From Fomes fomentarius (lineage: Eukaryota; Basidiomycota; Agaricomycetes; Polyporales; Polyporaceae): a DNA stretch of 64,000 nt. Made by a program: the position numbers and the translations under genes. The notes under the pieces are model-generated. The model ran no database searches. It saw nothing but the letters and a program-made list of their open reading frames with translations, and was not told where the DNA came from. The stretch spans positions 868,001-932,000 of the forward strand of contig JABYQN010000007.1 of assembly GCA_022606135.1 (NCBI GenBank), given 5' to 3'. Shown here in pieces: positions 15,401-26,990 of this stretch; position 1 is the first letter of the stretch, and the number at the start of each line of letters is the position of its first letter.

Positions 15401-16591
15401 ACTCGGGCCATATGAGAAATCAGCAAGGCCTTTCCCGACGATGGGGCTGAGGTCAGGAGTACGGGTAACTTCATGGAGAGGTGAAGAGCAAGTTGTCGAA
15501 GAGCTCGGGAGGAAGTTGGAGTATCGATAAGGGAGGACGGAGTTTGCGTTGGTGATGAAGAACGGAGCATCAGGACTCCGTGTATATTGGCGACCATCGG
15601 ACTTAAAATCGTCAGCGAACACTGATCAAACGCCAATAACAACTCGATAAGAACGCACCTCAGCTCAGCCGGATGAATAGGCTCGCTTGAGTCGTCCACA
15701 TCAGCGACATAGTAGTCGCTCGCCTCCAGCAATGCATCCCTCGTGCTTGCCATTCGCTCCAGCTCAAGCACAGGCACTACCCACCCATCCACTACGCGTG
15801 CCGTGCCGTCCTCGTTCACACCAAATGCAAGAGGGCATTTGACTTCGGATACCTCACCTAACACCTGTTTCTCCACCTTCACGCGTTCACCTTCCGTCAT
15901 GCTAGCTTGTATCGCGTAGCACCTGATAGCCATGAAGCGAACCCCGTAGTCCGGATGCGGCTTCCAAATGAGTTGAGAGAGTGGGGCGAGTGACCAGCCG
16001 AGCAAGCGTGGTAGAGTTGCATTCGCCTGAAGGAGGCGATAATAGGCTAGAAGAATCCGCTGCAATCGAGGAATCTCGGAGGCATCCCAAGTTGCGAGTG
16101 AAGTCTCGAGAGGACCGCGCTCAAGGCCGGGCATGCGTAGGAACGCCAATACAACGCTATGATTGACGGTAAGTAGTCATGTCAGGCGTCGCACTGGGTG
16201 CATGGCTGTTGTAACGCTCATCACCACGTAGCGAATCGTCATACAATATGTTGCCCCCAGTCCTGAAAATCAGATACACGTACGGATACAATTCCTGGTA
16301 GGGCTCGAGGAGCAAACACAATGCTTCAAACTTCTCCTCCTGCTCCATGCCGTGGTGTAGCCATCGCGCACACAAGTCAAGTAGCAACGGTTTGAAGAGA
16401 GTCGCGATAGCCATTGTATACCGAGGGGAATGTAGGAGAGTAGATAGTTGATCAAGAAGAACTTTCCGAGAAGAGACATATCGGAGAGCAGCGATGGGAC
16501 TGTCAGCAGGGAACATGTCGAGCAGTCTTGCGGCCTGCCTCTTGAGATGCAGACGCAGGGGGTCGCTGTACGCGTCCTTTTGTTTATCCAT
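422..16591 (-). CDS. MDN1: midasin, giant AAA+ ATPase of 60S ribosome assembly (about a dozen introns)
   Basis: Midasin (Rea1/Mdn1) is a dynein-like ATPase that removes Ytm1 and Rsa4 from pre-60S ribosomes in nucleolus and nucleoplasm. Reading from the start near 16591, six AAA modules follow in order. AAA1 has a degenerate P-loop (SAPSSGKA). AAA2 has GETGTGKT and LLDEVNLA. AAA3 has GPTSSGKT and VLDELNLAP. AAA4 has GETGCGKT and LLDEISLA. AAA5 has GSPGVGKT and LLDEMNLAP. AAA6 has GPRNSGKT but LLDGANL in place of the Walker B acid. A long helical linker (about 8.6-3.6 kb) leads to an Asp/Glu-rich tract (about 3100-2100) and a C-terminal MIDAS domain with DDSRSMAES near 1060-1095. Total length is about 4,900 residues, normal for the family. 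The frame break near 2040 is resolved by an intron of about 54 nt (GTGAGT..GCAG). An alternative start is at 16645. Small exons between 7.0 and 8.7 kb were placed only approximately. Confidence 0.96.
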
Positions 16592-17234
16592 GACTACCCG
16601 AGGCCTTGAAGGGCAGCAGATTGAAGTGAGGTCGTCTAGACGCAACGGAGACGAGGAAAATGCGAGCTGAACAAAGACGCCCAGATGGCAGAAAAACTTG
16701 TAGCGCCCGCAAAGGGTCTACATACTCAACGCCACCGGATCTCGGCCCGTTCGCCTATGTAAAGTAGCATACTTGTGAGGTGACAGAAATGTATGTTGAC
16801 CACCGACCACCGTGTTCTTTCCCTCCACCGCACCGTTCACCGTCCCTGGCGACTGTGCTCTCCTGGACCGCGAGATGCAATAAGCATCATGACTCTCAAT
16901 CCAGTCCTCTGGGTTGCCGTGCGTCTAGAGCCACTCGGCACGTTGCTCGACATGTCATTGCCCCTCTTGTGTCACTGTGATCATGGTCGGCATTCCATCT
17001 AGTGGCTGCGGTCTTCTCCGCCAAGAACCCTTCACGAATTCATCTCAAACACACGTTTTACACTTCTGTGTAATCTGATCATCGCCGCGCTGGACCCCGG
17101 CACCCTTCGGCGGCACACGCCCATGATCCACCCTCAGGGGTTCTGAGTCTGTATATATACCCTCGTGTCATCATGGAATCCTCTCTACATCCCTCATCCT
17201 CCATTCTACATCTCTACCTCATCGAGCACTTATC
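16592..17234. promoter_or_regulatory. divergent promoter region, midasin / CBM-DM9 gene
   Basis: This 643-bp spacer separates the midasin start (minus) from the CBM5/12-DM9 start (plus). It holds a clear TATA element at 17150-17160 for the plus-strand gene, followed by a pyrimidine-rich leader. No open frame here looks coding. Confidence 0.5.
17150..17160 (+). promoter_or_regulatory. TATA box of the CBM-DM9 gene
   Basis: TGTATATATAC lies about 75-85 bp upstream of the ATG at 17235. Between them is a CT- and CA-rich leader, the usual arrangement in strongly expressed fungal genes. Spacing and orientation fit the plus-strand gene. Confidence 0.5.
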
Positions 17235-18742
17235 ATGGTCTACCAGTGGGAGCCCGGAACCCAGTACGATGCTGGATCTGTTGTCGAGTACCAGGGTACG
17301 TCCATCGTCTGGTTCTGTGCCTTCACAACTCACAGTCAGTAGGACACAAGTACAAGATCATTCAGCCTCATCAGTCTCAGGTTAGTGTCCCCATCCGAGG
17401 TCTCGGACGCGTGACTAAATCCATGTGTGTAGTCCGGATGGGAGCCGCCTGCCACACCTGCCCTCTGGGGCCGCCTGCCTGAAGAATACCACGAGCACGA
17501 GAGCCGCCACGGCGAAGGCCACCAGGGAGGCTACAACCCGGGCTACACCCAGCCTCCGCAGCAACCCGGTGCGTCATCACTGTGTCCCTTTTCGAGGTGC
17601 AACACTGCATTTACTAAATTTACCTCCGCAGTGAGCCATGGCGCTGGTGGCAGCAACAACGAGAAGCCATGGGACCAGCACTCTGAGCAGAATGTCCCCA
17701 TCCACGATGAGGAGCGTAAGCACGGCTGGGACAGTCTTAGTGACGACCGCAAGAAGCAGATTGAGGTGCGTGGCACCCGTAATCTCCCTCTAACCGCATC
17801 CGTGCTCACAAAGGTTCGCCAGGTCGGAGGTGGCCTCGTTGCCGGTATTGCCGCGCTTGGTGCGGGGTATTTTGCCTACAGCGAGCACAAGAAGAGTGAG
17901 GAAGAGGTACGGCATTCACTCTCTCTCATCGGCAGCAATTCATGAATCGCTTGGCGACACCGACAGAAAAAGGCGAACATCTGGGCTCTGCAGAACTGGC
18001 TGCACGAAGCCGAGCAGCGCACCCGGGACTACTACGAGGGCAGGGTCCGTGGTCCAGTGACTTGGATCCTGGTTGACGGTAAGAACATCCCTACCAACAT
18101 CGCCATTCCGGGCGGTGAGGAGGGAGGCACGCCCCACTACATCTGCCGTGGCTTCCACGAGGTGAGTCGGAGATATATGATCTGCGGAATTGAACGCTGA
18201 ACGACCTTCGGCGATCAGGGTAGTCTCCGTGAGTTCCCCACCGAGGCCACTATTCACTATCTGATCTCATCTCCGTGACTTTGTCTTTCATTCAGAGATT
18301 GGCAAGGCATGCAACCTCTTCCAGAAGGGTGGCGTTATCGGCTATGCTCACAAGGAGATTCATGTGAGTTCGCCATTCACGTACTAGTCACCCCACTCAA
18401 GATCATTTGCCTCGTGACAGCTCCCCAAGTACGAGGTGCTGGTCGGCGACAGCCGCGCTGTTCGCTGGATCGACTTTGAGGGACGTGTTGAGCTGGACAA
18501 GCTCCCTGGCCGTCCAGTCGAGGGGGGTCGTGAGGGAGATGGAACTCCGCTGTTCATCGCTCAGGCAACCTACAACCATGCAGTTGTTCCCGGCAAGTGC
18601 AGTCCTAAGCTCAAGTCCGCGTTCATCCCGTATGGCAACAGTGAGAAGGAGGAGAAGGTGAGTAATGTCCTGTTTCAAGCGTATCGCGTTCAATGCCAAA
18701 TCATGTCGTGTCCAGCGCTACCGTATCCTCTGCTATGCTTGA
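17235..18742 (+). CDS. CBM5/12 carbohydrate-binding module fused to DM9 (DUF3421) repeats
   Basis: The first two exons (17235-17295, 17343-17380) and the start of the third (from 17433) encode a CBM5/12 fold: WEPGTQYDAGSVVEYQG, then HKYKIIQPHQSQSGWEPP, ending near LWGRLPEEY. This module typically binds chitin. A Gly/His/Pro-rich linker, a charged stretch and a short hydrophobic Ala/Gly segment (GLVAGIAALGAGYFAY) follow. The rest is two DM9-like repeats. The first has WILVDGKNIPTNIAI, IGKACNLFQKGGVIGY and YEVLVGDS. The second has PLFIAQATYNHAVVPGKCSP and ends RYRILCYA. DM9 domains in animals act as mannose-binding recognition lectins; in fungi their role is unknown. There are about eight exons, one of only 10 nt (18219-18228). 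The last exon is 18716-18742. No signal peptide is seen, so the protein is probably cytosolic or unconventionally exported. The splice choice near 17766-17830 is uncertain by a few codons. Confidence 0.85.
18219..18228 (+). other. 10-nt micro-exon in the CBM-DM9 gene
   Basis: The ten bases GGTAGTCTCC sit between an acceptor (CGATCAG) and a donor (GTGAGT). Including them joins FHE to IGKAC as E-G-S-L-Q-I-G-K, the expected DM9 spacing (GSL.xGK). Skipping them would shift the reading frame. Confidence 0.65.
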
Positions 18743-18934
18743 GGGGCGCTCTGGCAAATTACCCGCTGGCACTGTATGATAAGAAGTTGTTCTCACTGCC
18801 CTTCGATGTTGTCGTATGAGAATTATCAATGCAAATGTACAACACTTCGATCCCTTCTCTGTGTATAAGTTCTGTGCATTCCGTGCCAAGCCTTTGCAAC
18901 GTCCTCCGGAACCTCAAGAAAACACGGACCTTCG

Positions 18935-20402
18935 TCATGCCGTCCTGCCGGCGATCAGTTTACTTTGAATTACAGACACCCCGGCATACACCAGATCCAA
19001 CCTCGGCGTCGGCACGGCCTTGTCTCTCGCCCTCCTTAGCACCCCACCCACGATCGCCTCAACCTCCATAGGGCGCTCGTGGTCGAGGTCGACGAGCATC
19101 GACGGGCGGAACACCGAATTGGGGTTCTCGTGCGCGACTATCGCGTCGACCACCGCATCCGGCAGCGTCTCATCTACAACGGGCGACGGCGGGAGCGTTG
19201 CGCGCGCGACAGTAAGCACTTCGGCCATGATATCTTTCAGCGCCTGCCGTGCCGAGGGGTTCGCCAGCACTTCGCCGACGTGCGCCCGTGTGAGGGTGCA
19301 AACTGTGGAGAACGAGGCGTTCCTGTCATGGCACGGCGAGCACGCGGTGGCGTGTTCCGGTGACACCAATCAGTCAGTTATCTCTGCCTGGACGTTCCGA
19401 GTGTGTCTGCGAGGGTTCTCACCAGAGCACCTTGCGCCAGCGCGCGATGTCGGCATCGGGCGCTGCCTCAACTGCGGAACCTGCAGTGCGGAACAGAGAG
19501 ACCAGCGTGTTCAACGAGTCCTTGGCAGTCTGCTCTGAGAAGTTGGCCGTCTGGGTCGTAGACCCCGCGCGAGGCCGATGGTACCCGAGGACGAGCTTCT
19601 CGTTCCCGTGCTGGACGATCCGCTTCCCTCCGTCTACGACCGTCGTGTCGACCCAGCAGCAGCCAGATAAGACGACGCTCGGTGCGCTGATCTTCGAGAG
19701 GGCGGCAAGGAGGTCGTCTTCGATCCCGATGCCGTTTTGCAGCAGGACGAACGTGGTCGGGCGGCCATCCTGAGACGATGCCGATGTTATACTAGATTGC
19801 GCAGTGAGGCTGGAGAGAAGGGGCGAGAGCAGCGCGGGCGTCGTTGTGATCTCCGGGACGCATTTGGAGGCGACGATGATGTAGGCGTACGGGCGATCGG
19901 CTGCTTCTGCGACCTGGCACACGACTGCAGGAGCACGAGAGCATCCCGGTGAACTCATACGATCGCAGATATACCAATCTGGGAATATGTGCGTACGGAC
20001 CTCGAAATGGCTTCCATGATTTGTGTTCACCAAGTGCGTCCGACTCGATGTCTAGACCATGTTCTGCAGATGGGAATGCGATGATCGACCAAACAAAGAT
20101 ATGATCTAGAGGTTTCCTGACCTTGGAGAACATCGTAGTTTGACCTGCGATGGACAAAGGTCGGATTCATCGGATATCAATCCTACACCCCTGGTGTTTC
20201 CTGTCGCTTTCACTTACCTGCACACTGCGGTTACCCGTGCATTCTTGGACTTGTCGAGAGCATATGCATAGAGTGCCCCGATGGCTGGGAGGAAAAGAAT
20301 TGGTTTTGGGTTTAGTTCTTTGTGGTTTCTGTGACTGCAATTTTCTTCACACTTACCGCCGAAACCGACAACACACACATCTAGCAACTCTGAGGTCGAC
20401 AT
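18935..20402 (-). CDS. 2-dehydropantoate 2-reductase (ketopantoate reductase)
   Basis: The enzyme reduces ketopantoate to pantoate with NADPH, the second step of pantothenate and coenzyme A synthesis. The N-terminal exon gives VCVVGFG, joined by splicing to AIGALYAYALDKSK, the GxGxxG Rossmann motif of the ApbA/PanE family. The middle exon carries FVLLQNGIGIEDDL and GCCWVDTTVVDGGK, typical of the nucleotide-binding half. The C-terminal half has the conserved Lys/Asn segment (WRKVLWNAS) and SMLVDLDHERPMEVEAIVG, matching the substrate-binding helical domain (SM..D...R..E...I.G). Three to four introns are needed. The start ATG at 20400-20402 precedes the Rossmann strand by nine residues, as expected. 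The gene converges on the CBM-DM9 gene and diverges from the AVL9 gene. The sub-branch of this large family, and so the exact substrate, cannot be fixed by eye. Confidence 0.88.
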
Positions 20403-21293
20403 GACAGTACGAGATAGAGCTTTGGGTGCTTATGCTACATCCGGGCCGACAGAAGCTTAAGCTTGACTTCCAGCGCCAAAAAGTATTCGTGATATTATTC
20501 TTTCGTTACTTGACGAAACTCTTGCGTTCGCAAGTTACAAGTTTGAAGGCTCATTAGCTCATTCTGAGAATCCCACTATGCCAAACTTGCTCAGGAGCAC
20601 AGACATCATTCCCTCAGCTCATAGTGGCTGACCAGCGACTCACCGAGAGGCATCTCAGGAATCATTTCCGACTTGATATCCGATGCTACCTACGACCGCC
20701 CAGCGCTGGCCCAGCTGTTCCTTCCTGAGGTAGAATGCTGTGGGATTTCAAGCACGTTGGCATGAGCGCATCACTTTCTGCACGAAACGGCGGTGCACGG
20801 GACATGATGATGAAACACATCTCAGTGGCTGAAACATGACAAACAAGGACAGAGCCTGGAGAACCAGCAGCACACCAAGACTGTTCGTTAACCATTCATA
20901 AGTACGGTCGATCTGAATGGGAAAAAGAGAGGTGATTCCATAATGGTGGTTCAAAGCAAGCGGTCGAGATAAACCTCGAAGGATCACATCCACGTGGCTA
21001 TGTGAAGGGAACCCTTACGGGGAGAACGGGCGCTTGAGAGGACTTTGGCGATTTTGGGCAGATTGGACAGGGCGGTAACAGCCTCTGGCCTCAGCCTTCT
21101 GCATCCACACTCTCAACCACCTCTTCCTCTACTTTGTGTTCGTTCTCCCGCCACTCCGGCATTGTTTATCACGCCTAGAGCTTTCATTTCTGTCTCGCGC
21201 CAGGTCGCATTTCCGTCGTCTGCCGATCCGCCGCAAGCTTCGACTTCGAAGTTAATCACCGTGTCCATTCTTCCGTAAACCTGACAGCTTGCC
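20403..21293. promoter_or_regulatory. divergent promoter region, ketopantoate reductase / AVL9
   Basis: This 891-bp spacer separates two divergent starts. The AVL9 side ends in a pyrimidine-rich leader (about 21080-21290). The minus-strand frames at about 20690-20990 show no family features and no signal peptide, so I do not call them genes. Confidence 0.4.
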
Positions 21294-24200
21294 ATGTCGT
21301 CTGCGCTCAACCACACTCCGGAGCCTTCTCCGCTCAACTCTCGCTTTCTCATCGACCCCGACCACGACGAAGACGACCACGACGACCTACACTTCTCAGA
21401 TGGCGACACCGCGTCTGCCAAGTCCATTGCCCTCTCCTCTCCTCCGCGTTCACCACGCGACTCGAGCTCGCTCGGTGTCTCGCAGTCCAATGTGCCTGTC
21501 GTTACGCCGGTGACGCTTGTCCGCCAGAGCCTCTCTCTTGCCGGCTTGTCGAAACGAAATACCGCTGACACCGACGCGAGCTCGCCAAGCTCGGACCTGG
21601 ACGGAGACGGAGATGACAGAAGCTTCTTTGCACGCAAGTACGAGGAGGGAGAGTCCCCGCTATCTAGTGTCGCACCTTCCATGCACGAGATGGAGAAGCC
21701 TATGTCTACTCCATTACCCCCGTCAGTGCCTCCGTCGGCCACACTCTCATCAAGACCTCCCTCTGCCGGCATCCACTTGAAGAGCGACACCGACAGCATT
21801 GCGTCATTTGGCTCTGCTTCTACCTCATACTCGAAGAAGGCGCGTCCGGAGTCTTTGCTGGTGAACCCGTCGAAGGGGCAGTTGGTGTTGGGCATTGCGC
21901 TTGTGGACTTCAATCACTTGGTGTGTTCGCAACTATCTCTTCGTAATGTATCGGTTTTTTGATGTTGGTCGTGGGCACAGGTCGGCCCCAAGATCGAGTT
22001 CTCGCGCGGAGCGATCTTCGATGACGAGGAGATTGCCAAGATCCTTCCGTTCCTCGCTCTTCCTGACGGTGCACATCTTGTGGGTCGTTTCCAATGCGTC
22101 CGGCATGTACTGTCCAATAACATCACATAGACGACCGAAGACTACTCGTATTTTCATCTAGTACCATCCTCACCCATCCCAACAACTATCTTCGGGATAT
22201 CGTGAGTATATTCTACGCCTCCTGAAAGTCCGGTATGAACGCTATCACAGATGTAACCGCCAGATCAGCACTGCGGACCTGCTTGTCAAGGGTCCTGATG
22301 TCACTCGGTCTACCGTGCAGAAGGCCGTCGTTGTCCTTGCTTCTAAACCTGTCTTTGGGCCCATCCGGTATGCATTCACCATTGCATACATACGCCAATG
22401 CTTGACAAAGATTGCTATAGAGACCGTCTCGGTGTCATTACCAAGGCTCTGTTCTCCCAGCGCGACTTCACCGACACAAGCATCCTCGATGATTTCTATG
22501 GCTCACTGGAGCACTCACTTCGTGGACAGCTAACTGAGAGTGGACTATACATGGGTACGCGCTCGGCCAGATTTTAGAGCTTAGTTCCTTGTCATGCTGA
22601 ATCAATGATGAGCGCAGGGACAAGTTTGAGGGAATTGGTCCACAAGTTCCGCCAGCGGACATTGGTTCTTGTCAAGGCACTAATGCTGCAGAAGAAGGTA
22701 GCTCTCGACGTCCTATCGCGTTTCGGTTATTGAACATCTATCGCAGATCATGTTCTTTGGCCATCCAGTGGAGCGGTTATGCACATACCAATACTCGTTG
22801 GTCACACTGATTCCCGGTACGTGTCAGCGCTGGCTCGTATGGTGGCTATATGCTCACTCTTTTGAAACGTACTCTAGGTTTACTTCAGAATCTAGACGAT
22901 TGTGGCTCACCTCCACTTGCGTACCGTGCGCAATCGCTGTCTAGACCGACATCGCTCAAGACGTCAGACCCCAAGAGCATGATGGCGTTCATGGGTCTTC
23001 CTCTCGACCTGTTTGGCAAGGTACGATGGTTTCCAATGAGACTCAAGTGGCTCAGCCTAACTTTCTGGGTATCAAAGGACGCATTTTTCCAGCCATATCT
23101 TCCTCTCCAACAGTTGGATATGCTAAGAGACACTGGATGCTGGTTATGCGGTAGCACCAACTCGATTGTCACCCAGCAGAAGGAGATTGACTTACTCGTC
23201 AATGTGCGCAAACGCTCGAACTGCGTTTCAGGCCTGACTTGCTGATCTCCATATCTAGATCGAGACTGGAGCAATCGAGTTCCGCAATCCTAATGTCGAG
23301 CGCATGGTCGGGTTGACACCCGCCGACAGGAAGTGGATGGACGACATCGTTACAGACGTCAACGAGGGGTACAGCGAGGATCCGGATTTGAGCATCAACG
23401 CTAGCATGCAGTATGTCTTCGTCGTCGTTGCTATCATTCTTACTCATTCTGAGACAGCCACAGGTTTAAGGGCAGCGACGATTACCTTCGTCAGAAGTTC
23501 GAGGAGTATATCTATGCCGCCCTGTCGTCTGTTAAATACACGGCGTTCTTGTCTAAGGGGCAAGGAGGCGGCGTTGTGATTGCAGACGGTTCGGGAGACC
23601 CGAACTCGACACAGGACTTCAACGCAGTGTGGATCCAAGAGTATAAAAAGTCGCATGCGTATGAAGTCTGGGACAGGGTCACGGATCCTTTGATTTTCGA
23701 CATCGTTGAAGGACGGTGCGTATCCCTCTATGTAGTTCTTTTGGCCTGATTCTCATGAACTCGTTGATTTGTAGGCACCCGTGCAGCGAGAAACCCTCCG
23801 TGGTGGCAGATATCGGCCTCCGTCTATCGGAGGGCATCCAAGAGCTCAAGCTCGATCAGCAGCTCGCTCCAGCACGGGAAGCCGTTTCGCGCACACTTGC
23901 CGCTGGTTCCACCAACTTCTTTAATGCAGTCGCCGGCGTCCGCGAGCGTTGGATGCGCAATCCCAGCTCCTCGTCATCTGTCAATGACGCTGCCTCACCG
24001 CCCAGCCTCTCCAATGTCAACACCCGAGGGAGCGACGGTAGTCCGCCCTCCGAGCGCTCCCACTCTTCACGAGATAGTTATATCCCGGCAACACCCACAT
24101 CCACCCGGGGCCTGCGTCCACTGAGCATCGTTGGGGCGCAGCAACTCGCGCAGCCCGAGCCCCCAAAGCCACCCCCGTCATCGTTCGGCTGGGGCGCGAA

Positions 24201-24615
24201 CATCGGCTCATTCTTCTCGCAGCGCGCAGCACGCCTCTCGATCTCGTCCACGACCACGACGTCACGCCCGCCGAGCGTCGCGTCGCTCTCCCGCGGCCCT
24301 TCACCCGTTCCCCCTATCCCATCCATGCCGAGTGACAAGGATGTCCCGCCGGTGCCAAAGGATATGCCCCCGATTCCGAAGGACGTGCCGCCTTTGCCTT
24401 CCCAGGTGCAGCGGAAACAGGAGGCCGAGGTACTGCCGGAGGAATTGAGGCCGAAGAATCTGGACGTGGTGAACACGCACGCCAACGCGGATGCTGATCC
24501 TATTGCGACGGGATTGAAGCCTGAGGATGCTGAGGGCAAGGATAAGGCGCAGGTGCGGCTAAAGGAGGAGGATGCGATGTCGACCCACTCGTCTGTGACT
24601 GGCATGGCGCTCTAA
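21294..24615 (+). CDS. AVL9: AVL9-like DENN-domain protein of late secretion
   Basis: AVL9 proteins act in late secretory traffic from Golgi to plasma membrane and contain a DENN-type Rab-regulatory fold. An acidic Ser/Pro-rich leader of about 195 residues precedes LVLGIALVDFNHLVGPKIEF, the characteristic opening of the AVL9/DENND6 domain. Later exons give FHLV, FGI and CNRQI, then DRLGVITKALFSQRDFTD, LRGQLTESGLYMGTSLREL and LQKKIMFFGHPVERLCTYQY. After these come GLPLDLFGKDAFFQPYLPL and GCWLCGSTNSIVTQQKEID, all in family order. A long C-terminal low-complexity tail (from about 23890) is rich in Ser, Pro and repeated PP(V/I)PKD units. About nine short introns interrupt the first 2.5 kb, and the last exon is long and uninterrupted. 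The gene stands alone on its strand between a divergent reductase and the F-box gene. Confidence 0.9.
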
Positions 24616-25232
24616 GATCTTAATGTCCCTAACCGAGTGTATAAGAAGGAGCGGGGAGGAGGGCGAACTCAGTAATCAGAACCCCGGCCACAGGGTGCAC
24701 CCATGCGTGCTATGAGCTTATGAGCTTACAAAGTAGTTAAGGATGGATGGCATGCTGGCCACGGGAGCCTGGCTGGTGTTATAGTGTTACGTATATCAGC
24801 TCACAGATAATGTCGCGTTCATGTTGCTGTCCGGTTTGTCCTGTTGGTAAATTATTATGCAAGTCATACTTCTGGGTTGTACTATCTTTGTGTGATCGTG
24901 GGAAAGTGTTCGCATAAGTTCAGTCTGAACTTCACAGTTACTTTTCCGCCCCGGATACAGCCGAAAATGAGTTGAATATGAGCTGGCGGGGCAGACGTTG
25001 AGCCCTGTTGAGCCTCTTCTACCACTGAGGTGGTGAAATATCGTAGATATCAGTACGTGCTAGCGTTGCTCTGCTGAGGCGTATGTTGACATCTCACTCA
25101 ACTTAGCCAGTTCGTTAGGTTTCAGGGGAACTTAGATGGTCAACGACTCGGAAGAGGATCACTCTCTGTTTGTTTCTCCTTCTTAAGTGCTACAGAACGA
25201 CGATCCTGATGTCTTGTGAAGTCTAACAACAG
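24616..25232. other. intergenic between AVL9 and F-box genes
   Basis: This interval holds the AVL9 3' end and the F-box promoter. AT-rich polyadenylation-like sequence lies at about 24840-24870. A short first exon of the F-box gene may lie near 25130-25190. No other feature is seen. Confidence 0.35.
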
Positions 25233-26990
25233 ATGCATTGCGGGCTGAGCATCTCCGCAGTCCGTTCTATGGTTTGGCCCCGGTCCCATTCTCCCAGGTT
25301 ACCGCATCCGGAGTCCGCCCGTACCTCATTGCTCGAAAACGGGAACTGCAGCAAGAGATCCTGAGCGTCAACGCGCTACTGAACGCTGACGTTCCAATAA
25401 ACCGGATTCCGCTGGAGTTGCTCGGAGAGATCTTCCTCTGTGTTCAATCGGTGTTTGCCCTGCCGGGGACCTGGTTTACCATCCTCACCGTATGCCGCCA
25501 TTGGTTTATAGTCGCAGCAACCACTCCAAGACTTTGGTGCGACCTATACGCTCGGGATAAACTCGACCTGTTGAAGACCGGTCTTTTACGCTCGAAAAGC
25601 TGTCCCGTTTCCGTATTCGTCTATTATCCCAATCATGTGCCCGCCGTCGCAGATCTCATCATTCCGCACGCGCATCACATAGGAGACCTGACAATATGGG
25701 TCAGCTATCGCGAGGATGGCCCCAGACTTGCCTCGTTGATGCACCGATACCCCATGCCCATGCTCAAGTTGTTCTTTGCACGAGTAGCGAAAACGATCTT
25801 CGACCCAAGCGAGGAGGTCATCGAGTTCCTGCCCGAGCGGTTTCCGCGACTCAGAACTCTTCACCTCGACGGGATATATACTCCCCCTTCCTCCCGCATC
25901 TTTGGACAATTGACAACTCTCGAGCTATCGGGGTGGCTTGGTATCATCCCAATGCTCACTTTCGACGACCTTTCTCGGATCATTCGTAGCTGCATCAACC
26001 TCGAACAGCTCTCCATCAAAGATTTGCTTGTACGGGTAGACCGTCCTGCAAGCCACATCGCCCCTCACGATCGTGTCACTCTTGCAAACTTGCGCACCCT
26101 CCAGATCGACACTCAGACCGAGGTGATACGTCACATCCTCAACGTCATCGTCATCCCTCCAACCGCTTGCGTTGTGATTAATCGACAGATTCACTCTGAC
26201 ACCCCCGAGATAGAACTTCTACAGGGTATTCGTGCAGTTTTGCCCAACGACAGGACTTCCTTGCCTATACTGTCCCGCATCAACTTCGTCGATGTGAGGG
26301 CATTGGTGGACGTGCATGTCCTCGTGGGCAGAGTTGGTCTCCCCCTTGGTCCCAACCAGTTTCCGTCCGACGAGGCTATCACCCTCAACATGGAGATGCT
26401 CGAAGAAGCGCAAAACGTCGTCAGAGTAGGGTTAGAGGACTTCCTAGACATCTTTCGCAGCTCGCCCCTAGAGGAACTGCGCATCTCTACGTCGGACTCT
26501 GCAACCCTTCACGACGTCGACTGGCACCAGCTCTTTGCCTCCTTCCCAAAGCTTCATACCTTCTCGATCATGTGTCAGGATGATTCCGATTATCTACCCC
26601 TCATCTTCATGGGCCTTGATCCATACTCGGCACCTCACCAGACCTCGGAAGAGGAGCGATTGGTATGCCCGAATCTCCGGGATGTATCCTTCTGTAACCT
26701 CCCGGGGTCAAGATTTCGCCTCTCCCCCACGGCCGAGGCACAATTGCCGGAATGTCTTTTGAGAAGGCAGGCCCTCTTAGGGAGCGACCCGGCGTTGAAG
26801 AAGTTGACCTTCACTTTCGAGGGGCGGGTGTCAGCGGACGACCTTGAGAGGTTACAGGAGCTCTTGCCACGCTATGTCGAATCTTTCCATGTCTGTGAGG
26901 TTAGTTCGCCCTTCAGTATTATTAGATGTCATGCGAGCCATACTAACGATGAGACACTGGCAGGAGGTTGAAGATACCCTTTCAGATTGA
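25233..26990 (+). CDS. F-box protein with LRR-like tail, 5' exon not resolved
   Basis: The main exon starts after an acceptor-like TCTAACAACAG and encodes ALRAEHLRSPFYGLAPVPF, then a helix and INRIPLELLGEIFLCVQSV, CRHWFIVAATTPRLWCDLY. This is the F-box pattern common in large Agaricomycete families that recruit targets to SCF ubiquitin ligases. The remaining 450 residues have irregular leucine-rich segments (FPRLRTLHLDGIYTP, LANLRTLQIDTQ, FPKLHTFSIMCQD). The 3' intron is 26900-26963 (GTTAGT, branch ACTAAC, GGCAG), adding EEVEDTLSD before the stop at 26988-26990. No ATG is in frame near the beginning, so a small upstream exon must supply it. The ATG near 25136 is a candidate, but I could not find a phase-correct join. 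Otherwise the frame is intact. The target is unknown. Confidence 0.75.

Noticed and set aside
20686..20993. Two minus-strand frames between ketopantoate reductase and AVL9
   Set aside because: Short, overlapping in different frames, without motifs. They lie in a divergent promoter region.
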